Made by a program: the position numbers and the translations under genes
Notes under the pieces: generated by a model
Seen by the model: only the letters and a program-made list of their open reading frames with translations
Databases searched by the model: none
What the model was told of the DNA's origin: nothing
Part shown: one piece after another, positions 1-8,432 of the stretch
Layout of the letters: every line of letters begins with the position of its first letter
Position numbering within the stretch: position 1 is the stretch's first letter
Source of the DNA: Butyricicoccus sp. OM04-18BH
Lineage (GTDB): Bacteria > Bacillota > Clostridia > Oscillospirales > Butyricicoccaceae
NCBI RefSeq assembly: GCF_003481705.1
Contig: NZ_QULN01000001.1
Location: 62,001-126,000 of the forward strand
Length of the DNA stretch: 64,000 bases
Direction of reading: 5' to 3'

Positions 1-110
1 TTAAGAGGGAGAAAGTTTCTGAATAGGAACTTTCGGACGTCCGTGTTCTGCGGCGCGAAGCGCTGTCAGAACACAGCTTGTCGGCGGAACCGTGGTTCCG
101 CGACAGTTCT
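1..110 (+). repeat. Hairpin-chain repeat family A, copy A1 (left end outside window)
   Basis: Three back-to-back stem-loops are visible: 11-34 (GAAAGTT with AACTTTC), 43-74 (GTGTTCTG with CAGAACAC, with an extra inner GCG/CGC stem not in the other copies) and 79-105 (TGTCG-GGAACC with GGTTCC-CGACA). The linker between the first two, CGGACGTCCGTGTT, recurs in copies at 31.7, 40.5 and 58.9 kb. The element abuts the stop codon of the minus-strand prfC, the same arrangement as at the other copies. Earlier hairpins of the family would lie left of the window. Confidence 0.8.
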
Positions 111-1706
111 TTAAGCGTTTTCCGAGAACTCCGCCAGACGCAGGCCCTCATTGTGGTCGGTCGCGTAGGTGATGTTCCACGGCGAGGTGAACAGCAGGAG
201 CGTGTTGCCCCTGAGGTCCTCGACGATCTTGGTGTCGCTCGTCAGCTGGAGGCGCTTGACGTCAAAGTCCTCCTCGTCGTTCTCGACCCAACGGACATGC
301 TCATACGGCAGGTTCTCGCGGATGATCTCGACGTTGTACTCGTTCTTCAGACGATACTCGAGCACCTCGAACTGGAGCACGCCGACAACGCCGACGATGA
401 CCGACTCCATGCCGGCATTCGGCTCGCGGAAGATCTGAATCGCGCCCTCCTGCGCGATCTGCTCCACGCCCTTGACGAACTGCTTGCGCTTGAGGGTGTC
501 CTTCTGACGAACGACGGCGAACAGCTCGGGCGCGAAGGTCGGGATGCCGGAGAACACGCACTTATGCTTGGGGTCGCACACGGTATCGCCGATGGAGAAC
601 ACGCCCGGGTCAAAAATACCGATGATGTCGCCTGCGTAGGCCTCATCTACGATCGAGCGGTCCTGCGCCATCAGCTGCTGCGGTGCGGCAAGCACCATCT
701 TCTTGCCGGACTGAACGTGCAGCACGTCCTGACCGCGCTCAAACTTGCCGGAGCAGATACGCATGAACGCAACACGGTCGCGGTGCGCCTTGTTCATGTT
801 CGCCTGGATCTTGAACACGAACGCGGAGAAATGCGGGTCGAACGGGTCGATCACGCCGATGTCTGCGGTGCGTGCAGTCGGCGGCGGCGTCATCTGCAGG
901 AACTTCTTCAGGAACGGCTCGACGCCGAAGTTGGTCAGAGCGGAGCCGAAGAATACCGGCGAAAGCCTGCCCTCGTGCACGGCCTTGAGGTCGAACTCGT
1001 CGCCCGCGCCGGAAAGCAGCTCCACATCGTCGATGAGCGTCTGATACTGATCCTCGGGCAGCAGACCCTCGAGAATGGGGTCGTCAATGGACATGCGCTG
1101 CGCCTTGACCTCGTGGCGGAAGTCCGCACCCTCGAAGGCGATGACCTCATCGTCCATGCGGTCGTATACGCCCTTGAAGCGCTTGCCCGAGCCGATCGGC
1201 CAGTTGACGGCATAGGTACCGATGCCGAGCTCGTTCTCGATGTCCTCGAGCAGCTCGTACGGGTCACGCGCCTCGCGGTCCATCTTGTTGATGAAGGTGA
1301 AGATCGGCACGCCGCGCATCGCACAGACCTTGAACAGCTTGCGCGTCTGCGCCTCGACGCCCTTGGATGCGTCGATGACCATGACGGCGGCGTCCGCCGC
1401 CATCAGCGTGCGGTAGGTATCCTCGGAGAAGTCCTGATGGCCCGGAGTATCCAGAATGTTGATGCACTTGCCCTCGTAGCGGAACTGAAGAACGGAGGAC
1501 GTGACCGAAATACCGCGCTGCTTCTCGATCTCCATCCAGTCAGAAACCGCATGGCGGCTGTTCTTCTTGCCCTTGACCATGCCGGCCTCCTGAATCGCTC
1601 CGCCGTACAGCAGGAATTTCTCGGTTATGGTTGTTTTACCGGCGTCAGGATGCGAAATGATCGCAAATGTGCGCCGATTTTCAATTTCTTTCTTCAGATC
1701 AGCCAC
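111..1706 (-). CDS. prfC: Peptide chain release factor 3 (RF3)
   Basis: Translational GTPase that recycles RF1/RF2 from the ribosome after termination. The protein has the G1 loop SHPDAGKTT near residue 20, an effector region around KQRGISVTS, the G3 motif DTPGHQDF near residue 88 and the G4 motif NKMD near residue 140, followed by the RF3-specific C-terminal domains. A GTG at 1706 is chosen as start, giving 531 residues (RF3 is usually 520-530), because a GGGAGG ribosome site lies just upstream; a longer TTG-initiated form would place that site inside the gene. It appears monocistronic, with a family A repeat directly after its stop codon. Confidence 0.95.
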   Translation of the reverse strand: MADLKKEIENRRTFAIISHPDAGKTTITEKFLLYGGAIQEAGMVKGKKNSRHAVSDWMEIEKQRGISVTSSVLQFRYEGKCINILDTPGHQDFSEDTYRTLMAADAAVMVIDASKGVEAQTRKLFKVCAMRGVPIFTFINKMDREARDPYELLEDIENELGIGTYAVNWPIGSGKRFKGVYDRMDDEVIAFEGADFRHEVKAQRMSIDDPILEGLLPEDQYQTLIDDVELLSGAGDEFDLKAVHEGRLSPVFFGSALTNFGVEPFLKKFLQMTPPPTARTADIGVIDPFDPHFSAFVFKIQANMNKAHRDRVAFMRICSGKFERGQDVLHVQSGKKMVLAAPQQLMAQDRSIVDEAYAGDIIGIFDPGVFSIGDTVCDPKHKCVFSGIPTFAPELFAVVRQKDTLKRKQFVKGVEQIAQEGAIQIFREPNAGMESVIVGVVGVLQFEVLEYRLKNEYNVEIIRENLPYEHVRWVENDEEDFDVKRLQLTSDTKIVEDLRGNTLLLFTSPWNITYATDHNEGLRLAEFSENA

Positions 1707-1903
1707 AGGCTTTTTTCCTCCCAAATATAAATTTCAGCGAAATGTTCACAGAATGTACACAATTGTTCCGTATCATAAAAAATGTGGAAAGCGTAAGATC
1801 CCCCCACATGTTCTTGCTTTCTACTCTCTATCCTACCTTTTATTGCGGGAGCGGCTGGGCGAAAGCCCGGCTGTTCCTGTTTTTTTTGCGCTCTTCGCGC
1901 GCG

Positions 1904-2032
1904 ATAGGGGGTATCCAATACCCCCTATCTACAAAATCCGGTTCCGCAGAAACCGAATTTTGATACCCCCGGACGCGCCCCAAGGGCGCTGAGTCGAGGT
2001 ATAAAATGACCGGCAAAGCTGGTCATTTTATA
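1904..2032 (+). repeat. Hairpin-chain repeat family B, copy B1
   Basis: Occupies most of the 360-base gap between prfC and recR. Hairpins in order: HP1 (ATAGGGGGTA with TACCCCCTAT), HP2 (AAAAT-CGGTT with AACCG-ATTTT around the family loop CCGCAGA), linker GATACCCCC, HP3 (CGCCC with GGGCG), linker CTGAGTCGAGGTATA, and HP5 (ATAAAATGACC with GGTCATTTTAT around GGCAAAGCT). Both flanking genes are on the minus strand, so this copy is antisense to them, unlike B2-B5. A short GC hairpin with a run of T lies just upstream (about 1850-1888). Confidence 0.8.
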
Positions 2033-2066
2033 ATATTACACAATATACAGCAAGATTGAGAGCCGC

Positions 2067-2666
2067 CTACAGCTCCCGGCGGCCCTCGAGAGCGCGGGTG
2101 AGCGTGACCTCATCGACAAACTCGAGATGTCCGCCGACCGGAATGCCGTAGGCAAGGCGCGTGATTTTAATGTCGAACGGCTGGAGCAGGCGCGAGATAT
2201 ACATCGCGGTCGCTTCGCCCTCGGTGTCCGGATTGGTCGCGAGGATGACCTCCCGGGTGTCCTCGTCGGCGATGCGCTGCACCAGCTCGCGAATGCGGAT
2301 ATCGTCCGGGCCGACATGACCCATCGGCGAGAGCGTGCCGTGCAGCACATGGTACAGGCCGCGGTATTCCTTCGTGCGCTCGAAGGCGATCACGTCGCGC
2401 GGGTCTGCCACGACGCAGATGGTCTTCTGGTCGCGCGACTTGTCCGCGCAGATCGGGCACTCCTCGCTGTCCGTGAGGTTCTGACAGCGTTTGCAGGTGA
2501 AGGTCTTTTCCTTCGCCTCGCGGATGGCGCTCGCGAAGCGCTCCGCGTCCTCCTTTGGCATATCGAGCACATGGAACGCCAGACGCTGTGCGCTCTTCTG
2601 GCCGATGCCGGGCAGTCTGGCGAACTCCTCAATCAGCCGCTCGACCGGTGGTGCGAAGTAATCCAT
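2067..2666 (-). CDS. recR: Recombination mediator protein RecR
   Basis: DNA-binding clamp acting with RecF/RecO to load RecA at gaps. At 199 residues it has the normal family length: an N-terminal helix-hairpin-helix region (LPGIGQKSAQRL), a C4 zinc finger formed by C58, C61, C70 and C73, and a Toprim domain with EGEAT. Its ATG overlaps the ybaB stop by one base, so the two are translationally coupled in the conserved dnaX-ybaB-recR order of Gram-positive bacteria. Confidence 0.97.
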   Translation of the reverse strand: MDYFAPPVERLIEEFARLPGIGQKSAQRLAFHVLDMPKEDAERFASAIREAKEKTFTCKRCQNLTDSEECPICADKSRDQKTICVVADPRDVIAFERTKEYRGLYHVLHGTLSPMGHVGPDDIRIRELVQRIADEDTREVILATNPDTEGEATAMYISRLLQPFDIKITRLAYGIPVGGHLEFVDEVTLTRALEGRREL

Positions 2667-3019
2667 TACAGCAGGCCGCCCAGACCGCCGCCGAGGCCGC
2701 CCGTCAGTGCGGACATCTGGCTCTGCGACTTCTCGGTCGCCGCCTTGAGCGCCTCGTTGACCGCCGCGACAACGAGATCCTGAAGCATATCGATGTCGTC
2801 CGGATCGACAACATCCGGCTTGATCTCGATGCTCTTGAGCGTGGAGGTGCCGGTAACGACTGCGGTCACCATGCCGCCGCCCGCCGTGCCGGTGGTCTCC
2901 ATAACGGCGATCTCCTCCTGTGCCTTGAGCATATTCTCCTGCATCTTCTGCGCCTGCTTCATCATTGCCTGCATGTTCATGCCGCCGCCGAAGCCGCCGA
3001 AATTCTTACCCTTTGCCAT
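2666..3019 (-). CDS. ybaB: YbaB/EbfC family nucleoid-associated protein
   Basis: A small (117 residues) dimeric DNA-binding protein. The sequence shows a Gly-rich N-terminus (GGFGGGMN), a long Met/Gln-rich helix (MQAMMKQAQKMQENM) and the family core with IEIKPDVVDPDDIDMLQDLV. Located between dnaX (15 nt upstream) and recR (1-nt overlap), the canonical context. Its molecular role in nucleoid organisation is known for the family only in outline. Confidence 0.93.
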   Translation of the reverse strand: MAKGKNFGGFGGGMNMQAMMKQAQKMQENMLKAQEEIAVMETTGTAGGGMVTAVVTGTSTLKSIEIKPDVVDPDDIDMLQDLVVAAVNEALKAATEKSQSQMSALTGGLGGGLGGLL

Positions 3020-3033
3020 TTTAAGTGTCCTCC

Positions 3034-4665
3034 TTAAAGTGTCTTTATGTCAACGTCTAAATTCTTCGCATGGTCGATGAGTTCCTCTACCATGTCGTTT
3101 TTTTCCTGTATGATCTCGTCTCCCGCCTCACGCACGCGGACCTTGATTGGGCCGCCGTTCAGCTTCGCCGCCTGTTCCCGAATGACCGCGAGTGTCTCAT
3201 CCTTTTGCGCGAGGATATAAGTCATTCTGTCCTCGCAGAGGATGACGAGCGCGCCGTCCTCGAGCGCGCCCTTCGCGCCGAGCTTGATGTTCGTCAGTGC
3301 GCCGACGTTGATCTTGCCCATCAGGGCATCCAGCAGCCGCGCCCACTGCGGCCAGAGCGTCAGCGTCGGGCCGGCCGGTTTGCCCGGCTTCGCCTGCGGT
3401 GCCGGCTCCCCGTCGATCAGCGGCGGCGCGTCCTCGTCGCCCGGCGGCGGGGGTGCGTCCTCATCTCCCGGCGGAGGGGGCGCCATGCCGCCGCTCTGCG
3501 GCGTCTGCACGACCTGCACCGGCACGCCGTTTTTGAGCTTTTCCTCGAGCGCCTCGACGCGGCCGCCGAGCGTATCATAATTCTCCGCGCCCAGACTGCA
3601 CAGCCGCACGGCGCACAGCTCGGCCTCTACACGGCGGTTCGCCGCCGAGCGCATCCGGTCGAGCGAGTCCCCGATGATGCGGCTCCACGCGATAAGCGTC
3701 GAGGCCGCGAGGCCGTCGCACAGTCCCTGAAGCGTTTTCACCGTATACGCCGGCGAGATTAGCGCGGAAACATCAGTTCTGCTTGTCTTGACGAGCAGCG
3801 CGTCGCGTATCAGGCCGAGCATCTGATCAAATGCCGCCGCAAGGTCGCGGCCTGCGCTGTAATATTCCTCCAGCAGCGTCACCGCCGCCGCGAGATCGCC
3901 TGTCTTGAAGTGCTCCGCAAGATGAATGCCGTCATCCTGCCCCATCACGCCGAGCGCCGCCGTGACCGTCTCCTCGTCGACGGCGCCGGCCGCCGCTGCG
4001 CGGTCGAGCATGGACAGCGCGTCGCGCATCGCGCCGTCTGCGAGGCGGGCGATCAGCCGCGCCGCCCCCTCGGTCAGCTCGATACCTTCGCCTGCCGCGA
4101 CGTCGAGCAGACGCCGCGCGATGTCCTCCGCACCGATGCGGCGGAAGTCGAAGCGCTGACAGCGCGAAAGAATGGTCGCCGGGACCTTGTGCAGCTCGGT
4201 CGTGGCGAGGATGAACAGCACGTGCTCGGGCGGCTCCTCGAGCGTTTTCAGCAGCGCGTTGAACGCGCCGATCGAGAGCATATGCACCTCGTCGATGATG
4301 AACACGCGCTTTTTGACCTGCGCGGGCGTATAGCGCGTCTCGTCGCGCAGGTCGCGGATATTGTCGACGCCGTTGTTGGACGCCGCGTCGATCTCGGTCA
4401 CGTCGAGCACCGAGCCGTCCAGAATGCCGCGGCACGCGGCGCATTCGTTGCACGGGTCGCCGTTCACCGGATGCTCGCAGTTGACCGCCCGGGCGAGAAT
4501 TTTCGCGCAGGTCGTCTTGCCCGTGCCGCGCGTACCGGTGAACAGATACGCATGGCTGAGTCTGCCGCTCTGAAGCTGAGCGCGCAGCGTGTCGGTGACA
4601 TGCTGCTGTCCGATCACGTCCGCAAAGGTCTGCGGCCGCCATTTGCGGTATAAAGCCTGATACAA
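3034..4665 (-). CDS. dnaX: DNA polymerase III subunit gamma/tau
   Basis: Clamp-loader ATPase of the replisome. Walker A is GTRGTGKTT at residues 44-52, the zinc site is C63/C72/C75/C78, Walker B is DEVH near residue 125, and a sensor/arginine-finger region follows. A TTG start at 4665 is supported by the strong upstream GGAGGGAGG. A disordered linker near residues 395-425 carries two tandem PPPPGDEDA units before the short C-terminal tau domain. 543 residues is typical for Clostridia. A terminator-like hairpin (4695-4726) and the SRP RNA lie upstream, suggesting partial read-through from the RNA gene. Confidence 0.96.
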   Translation of the reverse strand: MYQALYRKWRPQTFADVIGQQHVTDTLRAQLQSGRLSHAYLFTGTRGTGKTTCAKILARAVNCEHPVNGDPCNECAACRGILDGSVLDVTEIDAASNNGVDNIRDLRDETRYTPAQVKKRVFIIDEVHMLSIGAFNALLKTLEEPPEHVLFILATTELHKVPATILSRCQRFDFRRIGAEDIARRLLDVAAGEGIELTEGAARLIARLADGAMRDALSMLDRAAAAGAVDEETVTAALGVMGQDDGIHLAEHFKTGDLAAAVTLLEEYYSAGRDLAAAFDQMLGLIRDALLVKTSRTDVSALISPAYTVKTLQGLCDGLAASTLIAWSRIIGDSLDRMRSAANRRVEAELCAVRLCSLGAENYDTLGGRVEALEEKLKNGVPVQVVQTPQSGGMAPPPPGDEDAPPPPGDEDAPPLIDGEPAPQAKPGKPAGPTLTLWPQWARLLDALMGKINVGALTNIKLGAKGALEDGALVILCEDRMTYILAQKDETLAVIREQAAKLNGGPIKVRVREAGDEIIQEKNDMVEELIDHAKNLDVDIKTL

Positions 4666-4694
4666 AGCGAAACCCTCCCTCCGCAGTTCCTCTC

Positions 4695-4726
4695 ATAAAA
4701 AAGAGACGGGCGTAAGCCCGCCTCAA
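4695..4726 (-). terminator. Rho-independent terminator or attenuator ahead of dnaX
   Basis: On the minus strand the hairpin GCGGGC-TTAC-GCCCG is followed by TCTCTTTTTT. It lies 30 nt upstream of the dnaX start and downstream of the SRP RNA, so it probably ends most SRP RNA transcripts while allowing some transcription into dnaX. Confidence 0.75.
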
Positions 4727-4789
4727 AGCGTTCTCTCGCGAACTTTGTCCGCACAGTTCAACCTCCGGTTCATTCAAGGTTGATAAGAA

Positions 4790-4963
4790 CCGCGTCTCCG
4801 ACGCGGCATAAAACTGCATCGCGGAGCGATGCAGCAAATCGCCCAGCTTTGCCGGGTGATTTGCTCCCCGACTCAGCCGCCCAGGGCGGCGTCATTCGGG
4901 TATCAAATCACGGTTTCTCCGGAACCGTGATTTGTATATAGGGGACTTTTGAAGTCCCCTATA
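4790..4963 (-). repeat. Hairpin-chain repeat family B, copy B2, with two extra hairpins
   Basis: Read on the minus strand, it starts 4 nt after the SRP RNA terminal stem. HP1 is TATAGGGGACTT with AGTCCCCTATA; HP2 is AAATCACGGTT with AACCGTGATTT around CCGGAGA; linker GATACCC; HP3 is GCCGCCC with GGGCGGC; linker TGAGTCGGGG; HP5 is AAATC-CCC with GGG-GATTT around GGCAAAGCT (core ends at 4836). Two more hairpins follow: CTGCATCG with CGATGCAG (4814-4834) and CCGCGTC with GACGCGG (4790-4806). It fills most of the 302-base gap before dnaX. Confidence 0.85.
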
Positions 4964-4967
4964 CTTT

Positions 4968-5272
4968 CGTTCAGTGCTCCACAAGACCGCACGCAGGCAA
5001 TTCGAAAACACACACCCGGCTGCCTTTCCGCATTTCGGACTCAAGATCGGCAGCTCTGCGGCACACGATGGTTTCTGCTTAATGCTGCTCGGTTCCCCGC
5101 CTGACATGGTTCACAGTCCTCCGTTGCGCAGTACCGGTCTCTCATCGTCCTGTGAGTGGCTGCCTCGCCGCATATGCGACCCTCTTTGTCTGCACGACCC
5201 CTGCTGAAGCGGATTGCAGGTTCAAGGCACCGCTAACGCCCCGGTCTGTGCGGCCTTGTGCAGCACTGAACG
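4968..5272 (-). ncRNA. ffs: Signal recognition particle RNA, large Bacillus type
   Basis: The reverse complement matches the B. subtilis scRNA from memory in both conserved parts. The Alu-domain side reads GGGGCGTTAGCGGTGCC, then GAACCTGCAATCCGCT. The S-domain side reads CTGCGCAACGGAGGA, then GAACCATGTCAGGC, GGGGAACC and AGCAGCATTAAG. The ends form a long terminal stem (CGTTCAGTGCT with AGCACTGAACG), which sets the approximate 305-nt limits; the mature ends may be trimmed. The place directly before dnaX-ybaB-recR is the conserved one. It works with Ffh in co-translational membrane targeting. The hairpin loop of helix 8 is not the usual GGAAGGAAGCAG form but GGGGAACCGAGCAG. Confidence 0.9.
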
Positions 5273-5355
5273 TTTTTCGGGAGGAGAGCTGCATTCGCGG
5301 CCCTCCGCCCGTCTGTATTTACTTTTCTGTGCCGGACTGTCCGGCATACCGAAGA

Positions 5356-7749
5356 TCAGCTCTCCGGGTCTCCCTCTGACGGATCGGGCGCCGGTTCGGG
5401 ATCGGGCGTCGGTGCAATGTTGCCGCCGTCGTCATCACCGCCGCTGCTGCTGCCGTCATCACCGCCGCTGCTGTCGCCGCCGTCACCGCTGTCGCCGTTT
5501 TCATAACTGCTGTCGCCGTTATCGGTCGAGTCGGTGCTGCTGTCGGTGTTCGAGCTGTCGTCGCTTTCCTCGTCGTCATACTCGTCGTAGTAGTCATCCA
5601 TGCCGCTCGTCTCGAAGTCGTACTTCTCCTCGATGTTTTCATGGCTGCATGTCTGCGTCGGAACCTTGTCCTTCCAGAAGCGGCCGGTCGCTGCACGTCC
5701 CGCCTCGCGGCAGGCGCCGGATGCCAACAGGCCGGTATCCATGCAGTAGGTCTCCTCGACGAAATCCTGCGGATGCGAGTCAAAGACAAGACCGCTGTCG
5801 TCGGCATGAACCTTTTCCATGACCTTGAGCCAGATCTCCGCCGCGTTTCGGCCATACAGGCCGTCCAGACGGTAGTTATGCTCATAGCCTACCCAGACCG
5901 CCGCAGAGTATTCCGGCGTTACGCCGCAGAACCAGATATCCGTGTTCGAGCTCGTGGTACCGGTCTTGCCCGCGGTCTCCACGCCGTCGATCTGAATGCC
6001 GTAGGCGGTACCGTGTGCGGTAACGTTCTGCAGACAGTCGAGCATATCATATACGGTATGGACGTTGGTAAAGCCCTTGTCGGTATAAGGAGTGTTTTCA
6101 AGAACGGTGTTGCCCTCGTTGTCGAGCACCTTCGTATAGGTGCGCGTACCGCCGAACACGCCGTCGTTGATGAAGGTAGAGTAGCCGCCAGCCATTTCGC
6201 GGACCGTCACGCCGTCGGTCAGCGCGCCGAGCGCCAGAGGCGCCAGAGCGATATCCGACTGGACTGTGCCGTCCTCGTTGGTACGGCTGCCGACCAGCTT
6301 GATGTCGAGCTGGTTGGTGAGGAAATCATAGGAAGCCTGCGGTGTCAGTGCGTTGAGCACCTGTACCGAGACGGTGTTGAGCGAGCGCGTAACGCCTTCC
6401 TTGATGGTCAGGGAGCGGCCGGTCGGGTACTTGCCGTCGTTCATCGGCCACGGCATACCGTCCTCGCCCTCGGAGAAGGCGCGGTCGTAGATCGTCGTGC
6501 TCGGAACGATGATGCCTGCATCCATCGCCGGGCCGTAGCTTGCCAGCGGCTTGAACGAGGAACCCGGCTGGCGGCGTGCATCGGTCGCAAAGGAGAACGA
6601 ACGGCTGAGCGTTTTCTGGCCGCGTCCGCCTGCGATCGCGACGATATCGCCCTGCTTGTCCGTGATGACCATGGCGCTTTCCGGCACTTCGCCGTACTTT
6701 TCCGTGTTCGGGAACGCGGAATCATCGGTATATACGCTGTCCAGAGCATCCTGAACCTTGGTATCAATGGTCGCATAAATCTTGAGGCCGCCGGAATATA
6801 CCATATTCTCTGCGACCAGCTCGGAATAACCCTTCTGCTCCTTCAGATCGCCTATGACGTCCTTGATGACCTCATCGGTGAAGTAGCTGTAGGTAGACTT
6901 GACGTCCTTCTGGTATTCCTCGTAGGGACGGTAGTTCAGCTGCTCGGAAACGGCCGCATTGTACTCGTCCTCGGTGATCATCTTCTGATCGAGCATCTGC
7001 GACAGAATGGTCTCCTGACGCGATTTTACTTTATCGGGATGGTTGTATACGTCGTAGATGGACGGATTGTTGGTCAGGCCGGCCAGAACAGCGCATTCCG
7101 CCAGATCGAGCTGCGAAACATCCTTGCCGAAGTAACGGTCCGCCGCGGTCTGCACGCCATAGCTGTTGTAGCCGAGGTAGATGGTGTTGAGGTACATGAC
7201 GAGGATGCGGTCCTTGTCGTCGATCTCCTTTTCGAGCGCAAAAGCACGAAAAATCTCGTTTACCTTGCGCTTAATAGAGTAATCCTTGTCCTCAGTGATG
7301 TTTTTGATGAGCTGCTGCGTGATCGTCGAGCCGCCGTACTGGTCGCCGCCGAGCACCCAGCCCTTGACCGCGCCGAGCGTGCGCCACCAGTCTACGCCGT
7401 GATGCTTGTAGAAGCGCTCGTCCTCGATGGCGACGACGGCGTTCTTGAGATTGTCCGGAATTTTGTCGCTGTCGACCCATTCGCGGTTCTCGCGGCCCTT
7501 GATGGTCTCATAAACGGCCTCCTCGCCTGTCTCCGCGTCCGTCGTATAGATGAACGAGTTGAGGTTCAGGCCGAGACCCTTGCTGATTTCGGAAGCAGTT
7601 TCCTTCGCGGACGGGTTGATGCTCGTATGAACATAGAACGCAAATGCAATGCCGCAGAAGCAGCCGCACAGCACGCCGACGAGCACTAACGTCAGCAGCA
7701 GGCGTCCGAAAAACCGTCCGATGACCGATCCATTTTTTCTTTTTGACAA
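5356..7749 (-). CDS. Class A penicillin-binding protein (transglycosylase/transpeptidase)
   Basis: Bifunctional peptidoglycan synthase anchored by one N-terminal membrane segment (about residues 12-37). The GT51 glycosyltransferase domain carries EDERFYKHHGVDWWR with the catalytic Glu. The transpeptidase domain has the SxxK motif in RQPGSSFKPL and the KTG box in AGKTGTTSSNTD. The C-terminus is a long low-complexity Asp/Ser/Gly-rich tail outside the cell. A TTG start at 7749 with AAGGAGG 8 nt upstream gives 797 residues. A promoter is seen at 7961-7989. It is a PBP1a/PBP1-like protein; the exact subfamily cannot be fixed here. Confidence 0.94.
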   Translation of the reverse strand: MSKRKNGSVIGRFFGRLLLTLVLVGVLCGCFCGIAFAFYVHTSINPSAKETASEISKGLGLNLNSFIYTTDAETGEEAVYETIKGRENREWVDSDKIPDNLKNAVVAIEDERFYKHHGVDWWRTLGAVKGWVLGGDQYGGSTITQQLIKNITEDKDYSIKRKVNEIFRAFALEKEIDDKDRILVMYLNTIYLGYNSYGVQTAADRYFGKDVSQLDLAECAVLAGLTNNPSIYDVYNHPDKVKSRQETILSQMLDQKMITEDEYNAAVSEQLNYRPYEEYQKDVKSTYSYFTDEVIKDVIGDLKEQKGYSELVAENMVYSGGLKIYATIDTKVQDALDSVYTDDSAFPNTEKYGEVPESAMVITDKQGDIVAIAGGRGQKTLSRSFSFATDARRQPGSSFKPLASYGPAMDAGIIVPSTTIYDRAFSEGEDGMPWPMNDGKYPTGRSLTIKEGVTRSLNTVSVQVLNALTPQASYDFLTNQLDIKLVGSRTNEDGTVQSDIALAPLALGALTDGVTVREMAGGYSTFINDGVFGGTRTYTKVLDNEGNTVLENTPYTDKGFTNVHTVYDMLDCLQNVTAHGTAYGIQIDGVETAGKTGTTSSNTDIWFCGVTPEYSAAVWVGYEHNYRLDGLYGRNAAEIWLKVMEKVHADDSGLVFDSHPQDFVEETYCMDTGLLASGACREAGRAATGRFWKDKVPTQTCSHENIEEKYDFETSGMDDYYDEYDDEESDDSSNTDSSTDSTDNGDSSYENGDSGDGGDSSGGDDGSSSGGDDDGGNIAPTPDPEPAPDPSEGDPES

Positions 7750-8101
7750 TTCGGTATCCTCCTTGCCCGGCAGCCGAAGGCCGCAGGGTATGCCCGGCAG
7801 AATGCGCACGGGCAGCTGTCATTTACCTGTACAGGTACGGACGTTTTCACCGCCCGTTTTGTTCCCGCACGGCTGAAAAAACGCCCGCAGAATGAAATAT
7901 CCCCATTTTCGTCCCTGTGCCGGGACAGAGCGGGAATACAGTATTATAGCGGTCTATGCCATTATAACACACAAGAGCCGAAATGCCAAATTATTTTTAC
8001 AGAACTTCGCGGAATAGACAAAAATTTTGTGGGAATACTCAAATCACGCAGTCTCTCTCTTGTCTATTTTAGGAATTACATCTGTAACGGAGGTTTTGTC
8101 A
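7750..8101. other. Intergenic region between divergent pbp and small membrane protein gene
   Basis: About 350 bases. It holds the minus-strand pbp promoter (7961-7989) and, just before 8102, the ribosome site GGAGG of the plus-strand gene. I see no RNA gene or repeat family in it. Confidence 0.6.
7961..7989 (-). promoter_or_regulatory. Sigma-A promoter of the class A PBP gene
   Basis: On the minus strand TTGGCA, exactly 17 nt, then TATAAT. It leaves a leader of about 200 nt before the chosen TTG start. Confidence 0.7.
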
Positions 8102-8425
8102 ATGATACAGGGATTTTTTCTGCTCGCACGCCGTCAGGCGCGGCAGCGCGCCGCCGCGCTCCTGATCTTTCTGCTCCTTGCCGCCGTCATGCTCGTCCTT
8201 GCCGTGCGCGCCGTCCGTGTGCCTGCCGCCGTTCCCGCAGACGCCGCTTCGCTCGTCGCCGGTACGGACGGCACGCACCTGACCATCTCGCAGAACGGCG
8301 AGGTCATCCTCACGACGGCGATCGATGTGCGCACGCTGCCGAGTGCCGACCGGGAAGCGCTCCGCCGCGGCATCACGCTGCAAAGCGAGACCGAGCTGAC
8401 GCAGCTGCTCGAGGACTACTCGTGA
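8102..8425 (+). CDS. Small single-pass membrane protein, BofC C-terminal-like
   Basis: 107 residues starting at an ATG with GGAGG 8 nt upstream. A basic N-terminus (LARRQARQR) precedes one membrane segment (about residues 17-38), giving an outside C-terminal domain of some 65 residues. The ending ISQNGEVILTT, then LPSADREALRRGI and SETELTQLLEDYS resembles the short C-terminal domain of BofC (a forespore protease regulator) that occurs as small stand-alone proteins in Clostridia; this is recognition by pattern only. Converges on pdaA with 7 nt between stops. Confidence 0.6.
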   Translation: MIQGFFLLARRQARQRAAALLIFLLLAAVMLVLAVRAVRVPAAVPADAASLVAGTDGTHLTISQNGEVILTTAIDVRTLPSADREALRRGITLQSETELTQLLEDYS

Positions 8426-8432
8426 CGCACCT

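Noticed and set aside
1..1724. TTG start at 1724 for prfC
   Set aside because: It would put the GGGAGG ribosome site inside the coding region; the GTG at 1706 is correctly spaced and fits the family N-terminus.
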